Source: Desulfuromusa sp. (GTDB lineage Bacteria; Desulfobacterota; Desulfuromonadia; Desulfuromonadales; Geopsychrobacteraceae). From it: a stretch of DNA of 32,001 bases. Positions 5,719 through 13,542 of the stretch are shown piece by piece. The position numbers were made by a program, and so were the translations under genes. Each line of letters starts with the position of its first letter. The first letter of the stretch is position 1. The notes beneath the pieces were generated by a model. The model worked only from the letters and a program-made list of their open reading frames with translations, ran no database searches and was not told the DNA's origin. The DNA is taken from positions 1 through 32,001 of the forward strand of contig JAOZLQ010000001.1 of assembly GCA_029934755.1 (NCBI GenBank), given 5' to 3'.

Positions 5719-7635
5719 TTACCTAAATGCATCTACTTCCGCATTAATTAGGCCAACAAAATCAGAAACACTCGTTGTTTCCAGGTTCTTTCCATCCCTG
5801 AACCGTGGGGCAACCGTTTGCGTTTCCATCTCCCGATCACCGATGACCAACATGTAGGGAATCTTGGCCATTTGTGCTTCACGGATTTTGAAACCTAGTT
5901 TCTCATTACGTTGATCAATCTCGACACGGACACCAGCATTGCGCAGTTGTTCAAACACTTGTTGCGCATAAGCAGCCTGATTATCAGTGACATTCAAGAC
6001 AATCGCCTGAACCGGCGACAGCCAGAGCGGGAAACTTCCTGCGTAATGTTCAATCAATACCCCAATAAAACGCTCTATCGAACCTAGAATGACTCGGTGC
6101 AACATGACTGGGCGATGTTTTTCTCCATCGGTTCCAACATAAGTCAGGTCAAAGCGCTCCGGTAGGGTAAAATCGCACTGGATTGTAGCACATTGCCACT
6201 CCCTGTCAAGCGCGTCCTTAAGCTTAACATCAATCTTCGGCCCATAAAATGCGCCATCACCTTCATTGAGTTCAAACGGCAGACCACTATCTTCCAAAGC
6301 ACTCCGTAGCGCACTGGTTGCCTGCTCCCAATCAGCGTCACTGCCGATCGACTTCTCTGGCCGGGTCGATAGCTCCATCACGTATTCAAAACCAAAAATA
6401 CCTGCCACGTCGCGAACGAAGTCCATAACACCTTTGACTTCAGCATCAATCTGATCCGGACGGCAGATAATATGGGCATCATCCTGGGTGAAACCACGCA
6501 CTCTCAACAGACCATGGAGAACTCCCGACTTCTCATGTCGATGAACGGTGCCCAGCTCAAAATAACGGATCGGTAAATTACGGTAAGAACGAGGCTTTGA
6601 CTTGTAAATCAACATATGAGCCAAACAGTTCATCGGCTTGATGCCGTACCCCTGCTCGTCAACTTCAGTGAAATACATATTCTCGCGATAATGATCATAA
6701 TGACCGGACATCTTCCAGAGTTCGGTCTTAAGAATCTGTGGGCCGACAACCAGTTCATAACCACGCTTCAGATGTTCTTTACGCTCAAAATCCTCAATAA
6801 TACTTCGGAGCATAGCCCCCTTAGGGTGCCAAAGAACTAACCCGGCCCCTGCCTCTTCACTGAAAGAGAAGAGATCCAGCTCCCGTCCCAGTTTACGATG
6901 ATCCCGTTTTCGTGCTTCTTCAAGGCGATGAAGGTGAGTTTTCAGCTCTTTTTTATTTTGAAATGCTGTTGCGTAAATCCGCTGCAACATTGCATTGTTC
7001 TCGTTACCTCGCCAATAGGCGCCGGCAAGACTGGTCAATTTAAACACCTTCAGCATCCCGGTACGAGGGACGTGGGGACCACGACAAAGGTCAACAAAAT
7101 CACCCTGTCGGTAGAGAGAGACACGATCCTCCCCAAGATCTTCAATTAACTCGACCTTGTAATCCTCACCCATGCTGCGAAATAATTCGATAGCACTGGC
7201 ACTGGACATCTCCTCACGAACCACCGGTTGATCAGCCTTGGCCAGTTCGGTCATTTTTGCTTCTATAATGGGGAAATCTTCCGGGACAAATTTTTTGTTT
7301 TCACTGTAAAAATCGTAATAAAAACCATCTTTAATCGCCGGACCAATGGTCACCTGAACCTCACTACCGTAGAGTTCCTTAACCGCCTGAGCCATCAAAT
7401 GAGCAGATGAATGACGAATAATTTCCAGTGCTTCTGGAGAATTCTGAGTAATCAGTGAGAGTTTTCCAGACTTCACTAACGGCTTGGTCACATCAATCAA
7501 GTCACCATTAAACCGGGCGGCGACAGACTGGCGTGCTAACCCTTCGCCAATAGTAGTCGCCACATCATGGGGAGTCGACCCGGACTCAACCTCTTTAGTC
7601 GATCCGTCAGGAAGTTCAATGTGTAATAAAGCCAT
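5719..7635 (-). CDS. thrS: Threonine-tRNA ligase
   Basis: This 638-residue protein is full length for bacterial ThrRS. The domains run as follows: TGS (1-60, MALLHIELPDGSTKEV), editing domain with the H-x3-H motif at H75/H79 and C184/H188 (DLCRGPHVP), class II catalytic core with the zinc ligands C337 and H388 and a third histidine in VMLHRVILGS near 514, and the C-terminal anticodon-binding domain (LSPVQAIVLNVTDNQAAYAQ onward). It charges tRNA-Thr and clears mischarged Ser-tRNA-Thr in the cytoplasm. The ATG has AGGGG eight bases upstream. It lies 94 bases downstream of tRNA-Val with a terminator between them. infC follows after 81 bases. Nothing unusual is visible. Confidence 0.98.
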   Translation of the reverse strand: MALLHIELPDGSTKEVESGSTPHDVATTIGEGLARQSVAARFNGDLIDVTKPLVKSGKLSLITQNSPEALEIIRHSSAHLMAQAVKELYGSEVQVTIGPAIKDGFYYDFYSENKKFVPEDFPIIEAKMTELAKADQPVVREEMSSASAIELFRSMGEDYKVELIEDLGEDRVSLYRQGDFVDLCRGPHVPRTGMLKVFKLTSLAGAYWRGNENNAMLQRIYATAFQNKKELKTHLHRLEEARKRDHRKLGRELDLFSFSEEAGAGLVLWHPKGAMLRSIIEDFERKEHLKRGYELVVGPQILKTELWKMSGHYDHYRENMYFTEVDEQGYGIKPMNCLAHMLIYKSKPRSYRNLPIRYFELGTVHRHEKSGVLHGLLRVRGFTQDDAHIICRPDQIDAEVKGVMDFVRDVAGIFGFEYVMELSTRPEKSIGSDADWEQATSALRSALEDSGLPFELNEGDGAFYGPKIDVKLKDALDREWQCATIQCDFTLPERFDLTYVGTDGEKHRPVMLHRVILGSIERFIGVLIEHYAGSFPLWLSPVQAIVLNVTDNQAAYAQQVFEQLRNAGVRVEIDQRNEKLGFKIREAQMAKIPYMLVIGDREMETQTVAPRFRDGKNLETTSVSDFVGLINAEVDAFR

Positions 7636-7685
7636 AAAATTGCCCCTAATTTAGATGCAGCAACAAAGCAAATAAAACAAAAAGA

Positions 7686-7702
7686 GGCATCTTACAGATG
7701 CC
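7686..7702 (-). terminator. Rho-independent terminator after tRNA-Val
   Basis: The minus strand forms GGCATCT (7696-7702), loop GTA, AGATGCC (7686-7692), then TCTTTTTGTTTTATTTG. This is a 7-bp perfect stem with a strong T-tract, 28 bases after the tRNA 3' end. It separates tRNA-Val from thrS. The thrS promoter must then overlap this region, unless thrS is expressed by readthrough. Confidence 0.85.
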
Positions 7703-7729
7703 CCATAGTACAGCGCGGTCATATCATAA

Positions 7730-7804
7730 TGGTAGGCACGGGCGGGATTGAACCGCCGACCCCTTCCGTGTCAGGGAAGTGCTCTCCCACTGAGCTACGT
7801 GCCT
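7730..7804 (-). tRNA. tRNA-Val (anticodon GAC)
   Basis: A complete 75-base cloverleaf can be drawn by hand. The acceptor stem is AGGCACG/CGTGCCT, the D stem GCTC/GAGC, the anticodon stem CTTCC/GGAAG with loop CTGACAC, and the T stem GGCGG/CCGCC with loop TTCAATC. The discriminator is A and the CCA is encoded. Positions 34-36 are GAC, so it reads GUC and GUU valine codons. A promoter with TTGACA lies just upstream and a terminator just downstream, so it is a single-tRNA transcription unit. Confidence 0.97.
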
Positions 7805-7823
7805 GCATTAAACTGCGGCATTT

Positions 7824-7853
7824 TATGTAGCAGACCGGCTTCGATACTGTCAA
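7824..7853 (-). promoter_or_regulatory. tRNA-Val promoter
   Basis: On the minus strand a perfect TTGACA (7848-7853) is followed after 18 bases by TACATA (7824-7829), about 20 bases from the mature tRNA 5' end. The position and consensus -35 make this a convincing sigma70 promoter. Confidence 0.75.
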
Positions 7854-7922
7854 GCTATTTTATCAATTTCACTCTACTTTTGACTGTTTTAGAGGGACAA
7901 TTACCACATGGTATTTTCAAGC

Positions 7923-7951
7923 TTGCCTGAAACTAAGGACAAGGCTAGAGT
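7923..7951 (+). promoter_or_regulatory. Possible promoter of the acyl-CoA synthetase gene
   Basis: TTGCCT (7923-7928) and TAGAGT (7946-7951) are spaced by 17 bases in the 215-base gap between tRNA-Val and the plus-strand gene. The match is moderate. No operator-like repeat is evident, and nothing else is recognisable in the gap apart from the divergent tRNA promoter. Confidence 0.35.
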
Positions 7952-8019
7952 AAACTTTTATTCTTAGAACAAAACAATATCAAAATGGAAAAAATTTCAA
8001 TTCAAATAAGGAGAATCGA

Positions 8020-9909
8020 GTGCAGACCATCGACCAGTTGATCCATTTAAGTTGTCAGAAAAACACTGATAAAGTGGCGTTACGTTATAAGTACAAAGGT
8101 CAGTGGCAACCATTAACCTATACAAAATTGTGGAATAATGTCGAGAAACTAGCAGCAGGCTTACTCCAGTTAGGAATCAAAGAAAAAAACCACATTGCTT
8201 TGCTTGGGTCATCTTCCCCACGTTGGACAGCAGCCTATCTTTCTATATTACGCAGTGGTTGCGTCGCGATTCCCATAGATAAAGAGTTAAAATCAACTGA
8301 GTTGCGACATATTCTTAACGACTCAGATGCTCAAGCTGTTTTTGTGGGGCAACCTCAATTTGAAACGCTTCTGGAAGTTATTGATGATTTACCCCAACTA
8401 AAGAAGGTCATCCTCATTGATGCGCCGTTATCAGAGATCACTGATCAAAGCAATATTGCTGGTGCCATGGAAAATCTGTCCAATGAGTGGAAAAAGCTGG
8501 TTATAAATTTAGACATTACTCCCGAACTTTCTAAGCCGGTTGAAGATGCTGCAATTCAAGCACACTTGGCATTAACCGGACAGGAAGAACAATCAGGAAA
8601 GAAAAAGAAAGCCATCAATTTTCTATCTGAAGCAGAAATAACTCGGAACCACTTGCTCAAAGAACAACGTCTATTTTCCTATAAAGATATTTTTCATGAC
8701 ACCCCATTGCCCCCAGCATCTCACCACCCAAAAGACCGGGCCGTGATTCTGTATACATCAGGCACGACAGGTCGCTCAAAAGGTGCAATGCTTAGCCACC
8801 AGAATATCGTGAGTAACATTCAGGCAGCATGCCGGTGTTTCCAACTTGACAGTTCGATAAAAACCCTCTCTTTTTTGCCGATCAACCATGTTTTTGAACA
8901 AGTTTGCGGCATATTATTGCCGCTTTCACTTGGTGGACAAGTCAATTTTGCTGAATCAATAAAAAAACTTGGCGATAACCTCAATGAGATCAAACCTACT
9001 TTTCTTCTAGGGGTTCCTGCCGTCTATCGATTGCTATACGGCCGCATCATGAAAAATATTGAGTCAAAATCAAGTTCGCGGCTGCTTTACAAATTCTCAC
9101 TAACCCGAAAGATTGTCACAGCAAAGGTTCAACAAGCTGTTGGCAATAAAACTACCTTTGTCAGTGGTGGTGCTGCCCTTGATCCAGCCATTGCCGCAGG
9201 TTTTCACAACCTTGGTTTAAACTTGCTACAAGGCTACGGAATCACTGAAACCTCTCCGGTCATCTGTGCGGAGAGCCCAACGAAGAGCAAACCAGGAACC
9301 GTTGGAGAAGCCCTTGAAGACGTTGAAATTAAAATTGACAAGCCAAATACAGAGGGAGAGGGAGAGATATTAGTTAAAGGTCCGAACGTGATGCTTGGTT
9401 ATTATAAAAACAAAAAAGCAACCGCCGAAGTATTATCAAATGGCTGGTATCGAACCGGTGATTTGGGACGAATCGATGCAGATAAAATGCTTTCCATCTG
9501 CGGAAGAGTTAAAAACCTTATCGTTACACCAAATGGAAAAAATGTTTATCCAGAAGAAATTGAGAACCAACTACTTAAGAGTCCATATATTGCTGAGATC
9601 ATGGTCTATGGGCATAAAATAAGTGCAACAGCTGAAGAAATTTACGCCATCATTTTCACGGAAGAAGAAGCACTGTTTGCATTGACCAAAGAGCAGGACA
9701 ATGGACCAATGTCAGCGGCCCAGATTGAAACCCTTATCCGCAAGGAAATTCTGATCTATGGCAAGGATCTAGCTGATTACAAACGAGTCAAAAAATTCAC
9801 TTTAAGAGAAGATGAATTTCCAAAAACGACCACCCGCAAAATCAAGCGCTATATTGTGGAACCTGAAATTTCGACAAGCGGTGAGACAAAACAAACTAGC
9901 CGCCCTTAA
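8020..9909 (+). CDS. Long-chain acyl-CoA synthetase (AMP-forming), FadD15-like
   Basis: This is a 629-residue ANL-superfamily adenylating enzyme. Motifs in order: P-loop YTSGTTGRSKGAMLSH (245-260), QGYGITETSP (404-413), TGDLG (479-483), hinge and adenylate-binding GRVKNLIVTPNGKNVYPEEIE (495-515), and the near C-terminal KTTTRKIKR with the catalytic lysine candidate at about 607. It should activate fatty acids to acyl-AMP and then acyl-CoA, as a peripheral membrane or cytosolic enzyme. Residues about 140-220 form a hydrophilic, lysine-rich stretch (GKKKKAIN) between the N-terminal lobe and the P-loop that looks longer than in many homologues. The GTG start at 8020 has AAGGAG six bases upstream. 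It is a single gene, divergent from tRNA-Val and converging on hom. Chain-length preference cannot be read from sequence. The last codons lie inside the terminator stem. Confidence 0.9.
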   Translation: MQTIDQLIHLSCQKNTDKVALRYKYKGQWQPLTYTKLWNNVEKLAAGLLQLGIKEKNHIALLGSSSPRWTAAYLSILRSGCVAIPIDKELKSTELRHILNDSDAQAVFVGQPQFETLLEVIDDLPQLKKVILIDAPLSEITDQSNIAGAMENLSNEWKKLVINLDITPELSKPVEDAAIQAHLALTGQEEQSGKKKKAINFLSEAEITRNHLLKEQRLFSYKDIFHDTPLPPASHHPKDRAVILYTSGTTGRSKGAMLSHQNIVSNIQAACRCFQLDSSIKTLSFLPINHVFEQVCGILLPLSLGGQVNFAESIKKLGDNLNEIKPTFLLGVPAVYRLLYGRIMKNIESKSSSRLLYKFSLTRKIVTAKVQQAVGNKTTFVSGGAALDPAIAAGFHNLGLNLLQGYGITETSPVICAESPTKSKPGTVGEALEDVEIKIDKPNTEGEGEILVKGPNVMLGYYKNKKATAEVLSNGWYRTGDLGRIDADKMLSICGRVKNLIVTPNGKNVYPEEIENQLLKSPYIAEIMVYGHKISATAEEIYAIIFTEEEALFALTKEQDNGPMSAAQIETLIRKEILIYGKDLADYKRVKKFTLREDEFPKTTTRKIKRYIVEPEISTSGETKQTSRP

Positions 9910-9920
9910 AGGGCGGCTAG
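9896..9920. terminator. Shared terminator hairpin between acyl-CoA synthetase gene and hom
   Basis: CTAGCCGCCC (9896-9905) and GGGCGGCTAG (9911-9920) form a perfect 10-bp stem with a 5-base loop. On the minus strand it is followed by TTTGTTTTGTC, so it is a good terminator for hom, whose stop lies 25 bases upstream. In the plus direction there is no T-run. The stop codon of the acyl-CoA synthetase gene sits in the loop and its last codons form the left arm. Confidence 0.85.
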
Positions 9921-9945
9921 TATCATCACTATTGAATCGTTATAA

Positions 9946-11256
9946 CTAATCGAGTTGAGGCTCAACTCGAATCAAACAAGTTGGTTGCGAAATGATATCC
10001 AGCTGTCCTATTTCTTTCAACGCACTGGAGATATTGGCCTCTTTCGCAGCATGAGTCATCAAGACAATGGGAATAGAACCACCTTCCTGCCCCTCTGGTT
10101 GAATCATAGACTGGATACTAATATCATATTTCCCAAGGCAACCTGCAATTTCAGCCAAGACCCCCGGTTGGTCAATCGTAGTGAAACGCAGGTAATAATG
10201 GCTAACAATTTCACTCATCGCTTTTATCGGCAGAGTATTGATCTGATCTGCACAGTAGCCCATAATGGGGGCCCGCGATCGTGCACCGGAAACATAATCT
10301 CTGCTAATTGCCATCACATCACCCATAACCGCACTGGCGGTTGCATCCATGCCTGCGCCACTACCATAGAGCAATATCGGGCCGACAAAATCCCCCATTA
10401 AGCGCACAGCATTAAAAACACCACTCACTTCGGCAAGCTGATACGATTTAGGAATCATGGTTGGATGAACTCGAGCCTCAATTTGTTCACCATGGTTTTT
10501 ACCAATGGCTAACAATTTTATTTTGTATCCCATTTGTTCTGCAAACTGAATATCTACAGCTGTGATTTTACTGATTCCTTCAACGTAAACCTGTTCAAAG
10601 TCAACAGTTGTGCCAAAACAAAGGGCAGATAACAAAGCGATCTTATGAGCGGTATCAACTCCCTCAATATCAAAAGTAGGATCAGCTTCAGCGTAACCTA
10701 AGTCCTGAGCTTCCTGCAGTACTGGAGCAAAGTCACTTCCCTCCTCAGTCATTTTTGTCAGAATAAAGTTACAAGTTCCATTCAGAATACCGAGAACCGA
10801 ACTGAATTGGTTACTACAAAGATTTTCCTTAATTGCTGATATAATTGGGATTCCCCCACCTACAGCAGCCTCAAACATCACTGAAACACCTTGACGATTT
10901 GCAGCTTCAACAATTTCCTGTCCATGGATCGCCATTAATGCCTTATTGGCAGTCACAATATGCTTGCCGTTAGCAATTGCCTTAAGAATAAAGCTTTTAG
11001 CCGGCTCATATCCACCAATGAGCTCAATAACAATGTCAATCTCAGGATTGCTGATTACTGCTTCAACATCAGTCGTTAACACACCAGGTTCAAGTTGCAC
11101 ACCACGATCAGTCGTCATATCAAGATCGGCAATTTTAGCCAACTCCAACCCATGGCCAAGTCTTTTTTCCATAATAGTGCTATTACGCTGAAAGTTTCTG
11201 ACAACCCCAGTACCAATAGTACCAAATCCGAGCAAACCAACCTTAACTGCACTCAT
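9946..11256 (-). CDS. hom: Homoserine dehydrogenase with C-terminal ACT domain
   Basis: This 436-residue protein begins with the dinucleotide-binding motif GLLGFGTIGTGVV (8-20). VTANKALMA (101-109), GILNGTCNFI (156-165) and GYAEADPTFDIEGVDTAHK (187-205), the catalytic signature of the family, follow. Residues about 356-430 form an ACT domain (FTTIDQPGVLAEIAGCLGKYDI), the usual site of feedback inhibition by threonine. It reduces aspartate semialdehyde to homoserine on the way to threonine and methionine. It is a monofunctional enzyme with no aspartokinase fusion. The ATG has GAGG upstream and lies 24 bases after nusB, so it is the last gene of the glyA-rib-nusB run. It ends at the hairpin at 9896-9920. 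Confidence 0.97.
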   Translation of the reverse strand: MSAVKVGLLGFGTIGTGVVRNFQRNSTIMEKRLGHGLELAKIADLDMTTDRGVQLEPGVLTTDVEAVISNPEIDIVIELIGGYEPAKSFILKAIANGKHIVTANKALMAIHGQEIVEAANRQGVSVMFEAAVGGGIPIISAIKENLCSNQFSSVLGILNGTCNFILTKMTEEGSDFAPVLQEAQDLGYAEADPTFDIEGVDTAHKIALLSALCFGTTVDFEQVYVEGISKITAVDIQFAEQMGYKIKLLAIGKNHGEQIEARVHPTMIPKSYQLAEVSGVFNAVRLMGDFVGPILLYGSGAGMDATASAVMGDVMAISRDYVSGARSRAPIMGYCADQINTLPIKAMSEIVSHYYLRFTTIDQPGVLAEIAGCLGKYDISIQSMIQPEGQEGGSIPIVLMTHAAKEANISSALKEIGQLDIISQPTCLIRVEPQLD

Positions 11257-11280
11257 AAAAACCTCAAAGAACCTAAATAA

Positions 11281-11757
11281 TTATTTACTGATTGTTTTTC
11301 CGGCATTTTTGGCGATTTTATCAAGAAGACCATTGATAAAAGCAGGTGAGTCTTTTGTGCCATACCGTTTTGCAATTTCAATAGCTTCATCAATCACAAC
11401 CGGAGCTGGGATATCCGGTTTATAAAGAAGTTCGTAAGCTCCAATTCTTAAAATTGATAGATCGACTGGAGTCATTCGTGACAATGACCAATTCTTTGCA
11501 ATCTCAGAAATTTTCTCATCAAGCACCGGGCGAAACTCGGTAACACCTTGAATGATTGATTCCGCAAACAATCGTGTCGCTGTCGCCAGAACAACCTCAG
11601 TGGTCTCCACAGGTTCACCTAATACATCATCAGCAAAACGGTAATTATCCCAGAAAGAATCCATCAATTGATTGGGCTCCGTCTGGCTTTTATCAAGCTG
11701 TAACGCAAATAACATCTTTAGTGCATATTCACGTCCAACACGGCGATTATTTGACAT
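11281..11757 (-). CDS. nusB: Transcription antitermination protein NusB
   Basis: This is a 158-residue all-helical protein starting MSNNRRVGREYALKMLFALQ, the typical arginine-rich NusB opening, and containing RMTPVDLSILRIGAYELLY and IDEAIEIAKRYGTKDSPAFINGLLDKI. NusB pairs with S10 (NusE) to bind boxA and drive rRNA antitermination. I chose ATG 11757. The frame stays open 29 codons further upstream through the end of ribH, but that part does not resemble NusB. The ATG lies 4 bases after the ribH stop, with AAGG directly before it, which suggests translational coupling. ribH-nusB adjacency is widespread. Confidence 0.96.
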   Translation of the reverse strand: MSNNRRVGREYALKMLFALQLDKSQTEPNQLMDSFWDNYRFADDVLGEPVETTEVVLATATRLFAESIIQGVTEFRPVLDEKISEIAKNWSLSRMTPVDLSILRIGAYELLYKPDIPAPVVIDEAIEIAKRYGTKDSPAFINGLLDKIAKNAGKTISK

Positions 11758-11761
11758 CCTT

Positions 11762-12226
11762 CTAAATAGCTCCCAACAGATTAACCATTTCAAGAGCACC
11801 CATGGCTGCCTCGACACCTTTGTTCCCAGCCTTGGTTCCAGCACGGTCTATCGCCTGCTCAACTGTATCAGTCGTTAACACACCAAAAGAGATCGGCAAA
11901 CCTGATTGCAATGACACCGCCGCAATACCTTTGGTCATTTCGGAGCTGACATATTCAAAATGTGGGGTTCCGCCACGAATTACCGCACCAAGACAGATCA
12001 AAGCATCATATTTTTCTGAATCAGCCATTTTTTTGGCAATCAAGGGTAATTCAAACGCTCCGGGAACTTTGACGACCGTCATTTGTTCACTATCTGCGCC
12101 GTGACGCGCCAGAGTATCAATGGTTCCTTCCAATAACCGGTCAGAGATGAAACTGTTAAAACGACTCACAATGATACCGAATCGAAAATTTTTAGCTTCA
12201 AATGTTCCTTCAATAATTTTTGACAT
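11762..12226 (-). CDS. ribH: 6,7-dimethyl-8-ribityllumazine synthase
   Basis: This 154-residue protein has the family signatures VSRFNSFISDRLLEG (20-34), VPGAFELPLIAKK (54-66) and GAVIRGGTPHFEYV (80-93), with the catalytic histidine at H89. It condenses 5-amino-6-ribitylamino-uracil with 3,4-dihydroxy-2-butanone-4-phosphate to lumazine, probably as a 60-mer or pentamer. AGGAG lies just before the ATG, 20 bases after ribBA. Confidence 0.98.
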   Translation of the reverse strand: MSKIIEGTFEAKNFRFGIIVSRFNSFISDRLLEGTIDTLARHGADSEQMTVVKVPGAFELPLIAKKMADSEKYDALICLGAVIRGGTPHFEYVSSEMTKGIAAVSLQSGLPISFGVLTTDTVEQAIDRAGTKAGNKGVEAAMGALEMVNLLGAI

Positions 12227-12246
12227 AATAACTCCTATAAAAAATA

Positions 12247-13452
12247 CTAGAGATTCTCTAGTAGATGTCCCATTTTTTCTCGTTTAGTCTTGAGGTATTT
12301 AAGATTTTCCAGATGCGCAGGCATTTCAATCGGAATCCGCTCTACAATCTCCAGACCATATCCTTCAAGTCCAACAATTTTCTTTGGATTATTGGTCATC
12401 AAGCGTAATTTTTTCACACCCAGTTCCGCCAGAATCTGTGCGCCAATTCCATAATCACGCAAATCATCTTTGAAACCCAAAGAATGATTCGCTTCAACCG
12501 TATCTTGACCCTGATCTTGCAGAGCATAAGCCTTGATTTTATTTATTAGACCAATACCACGCCCTTCTTGACGCATGTAGAGGATAACCCCAACACCTTC
12601 TTTCTCAATCTGTGCCATTGCAGCCTGTAATTGTTCACCACAATCACAGCGTTGTGAACCGAACACATCGCCGGTCAGACACTCCGAGTGAACCCGAACC
12701 AGTATTGGCTCTTCTGGATTTATTTCACCTTTAATCAAGGCCATATGTTGAGCATGATCAACATCATTTTCGTAAACGATTGCAGTAAATATACCACCAT
12801 AAGGAGTTGGGATCGTCGTTTCAGCTGCACGGCGAACCAGCAACTCTTTCCGCATCCGATAAGAAACAATTTCAGCGACCGAAATAATTTTAAGCTTGTG
12901 CTGCTCTGCAAAAATTTCCAACTGTGGCATCCGTGCCATGGTGCCATCATCATTCATGACTTCACAGATCACACCAGCAGGCTTAAGTCCAGCCAAGCGA
13001 GCGAGGTCAACAGAACCTTCTGTCTGACCCGTTCGCACCATTACGCCACCCTTTTTAGCTCGCAAGGGAAAAACATGTCCCGGACGCGCTAAATCCCGTG
13101 AGGTCGTCTCATCAGCGACAGCAACCTGAATCGTATGGGCACGATCAGCAACTGAGATCCCAGTGGTAACGCCTTGACGTGCTTCAATTGAAACGGTAAA
13201 TGCGGTACCAAAAGATGAATTATTATCTGTCACCATCAAAGGCAAATCCAACTCATCAGCCCGTGCTTCGGTTAGGGAGAGACAAATCAGTCCGCGCCCC
13301 TGCGTTGCCATGAAATTAATAATTTCAGGAGTTACCATTTCTGCGGCAACAACCAGATCGCCTTCATTCTCTCGATCTTCATCATCAACCAGAATCACCA
13401 TTTTCCCATGACGAATATCGTCAAGAGCGGCTTCTATCTTTGCAATTGTCAT
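12247..13452 (-). CDS. ribBA: Bifunctional DHBP synthase / GTP cyclohydrolase II
   Basis: This is a 401-residue fusion. The N-terminal half (1-200) is 3,4-dihydroxy-2-butanone-4-phosphate synthase with DDEDRENEGDLV (23-34) and GHVFPLRAKKGGV (125-137). The C-terminal half (about 205-401) is GTP cyclohydrolase II with the zinc cysteines C258, C269 and C271 in HSECLTGDVFGSQRCDCG, plus RQEGRGIGL (294-302) and NNPKK (354-358). All key residues of both halves are present. It supplies both precursors of riboflavin. The ATG at 13452 has GAAGGAT upstream. It is separated from ribE by 90 bases, the largest gap in this rib cluster, which can encode a 23-codon peptide. Confidence 0.98.
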   Translation of the reverse strand: MTIAKIEAALDDIRHGKMVILVDDEDRENEGDLVVAAEMVTPEIINFMATQGRGLICLSLTEARADELDLPLMVTDNNSSFGTAFTVSIEARQGVTTGISVADRAHTIQVAVADETTSRDLARPGHVFPLRAKKGGVMVRTGQTEGSVDLARLAGLKPAGVICEVMNDDGTMARMPQLEIFAEQHKLKIISVAEIVSYRMRKELLVRRAAETTIPTPYGGIFTAIVYENDVDHAQHMALIKGEINPEEPILVRVHSECLTGDVFGSQRCDCGEQLQAAMAQIEKEGVGVILYMRQEGRGIGLINKIKAYALQDQGQDTVEANHSLGFKDDLRDYGIGAQILAELGVKKLRLMTNNPKKIVGLEGYGLEIVERIPIEMPAHLENLKYLKTKREKMGHLLENL

Positions 13453-13464
13453 AAATTTTATCCT

Positions 13465-13536
13465 TCATCTTCGAACTATATAGTGGCCAAACAAAAATTT
13501 CTGCAACACCGCAGGATGGACTTTTTGCAACGCCAT
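13465..13536 (-). CDS. Possible 23-codon upstream peptide between ribE and ribBA
   Basis: An ATG at 13536 opens 23 codons starting MALQKVHPAVLQ and ending ...YIVRR, with TGA at 13465-13467 abutting the ribBA Shine-Dalgarno. It begins 6 bases after the ribE stop and fills nearly the whole gap, a geometry that would fit translational coupling. Its own ribosome-binding site is weak (GAGAT). No homologous peptide is known to me, and a chance frame of this length is quite possible. Confidence 0.25.
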   Translation of the reverse strand: MALQKVHPAVLQKFLFGHYIVRR

Positions 13537-13542
13537 TTTATC

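Noticed and set aside
7730..7804. tRNA with a different identity (for example a CAC or TAC valine isoacceptor)
   Set aside because: The anticodon loop reads CTGACAC, which fixes positions 34-36 as GAC.
9896..9920. Attachment site or mobile-element end
   Set aside because: The perfect inverted repeat has a T-tract on one side and lies between two converging genes, which is explained by termination.
11758..11844. Longer NusB start giving 29 extra residues
   Set aside because: The extension runs through the 3' end of ribH in another frame and is unlike NusB; the family begins at the arginine-rich segment after ATG 11757.
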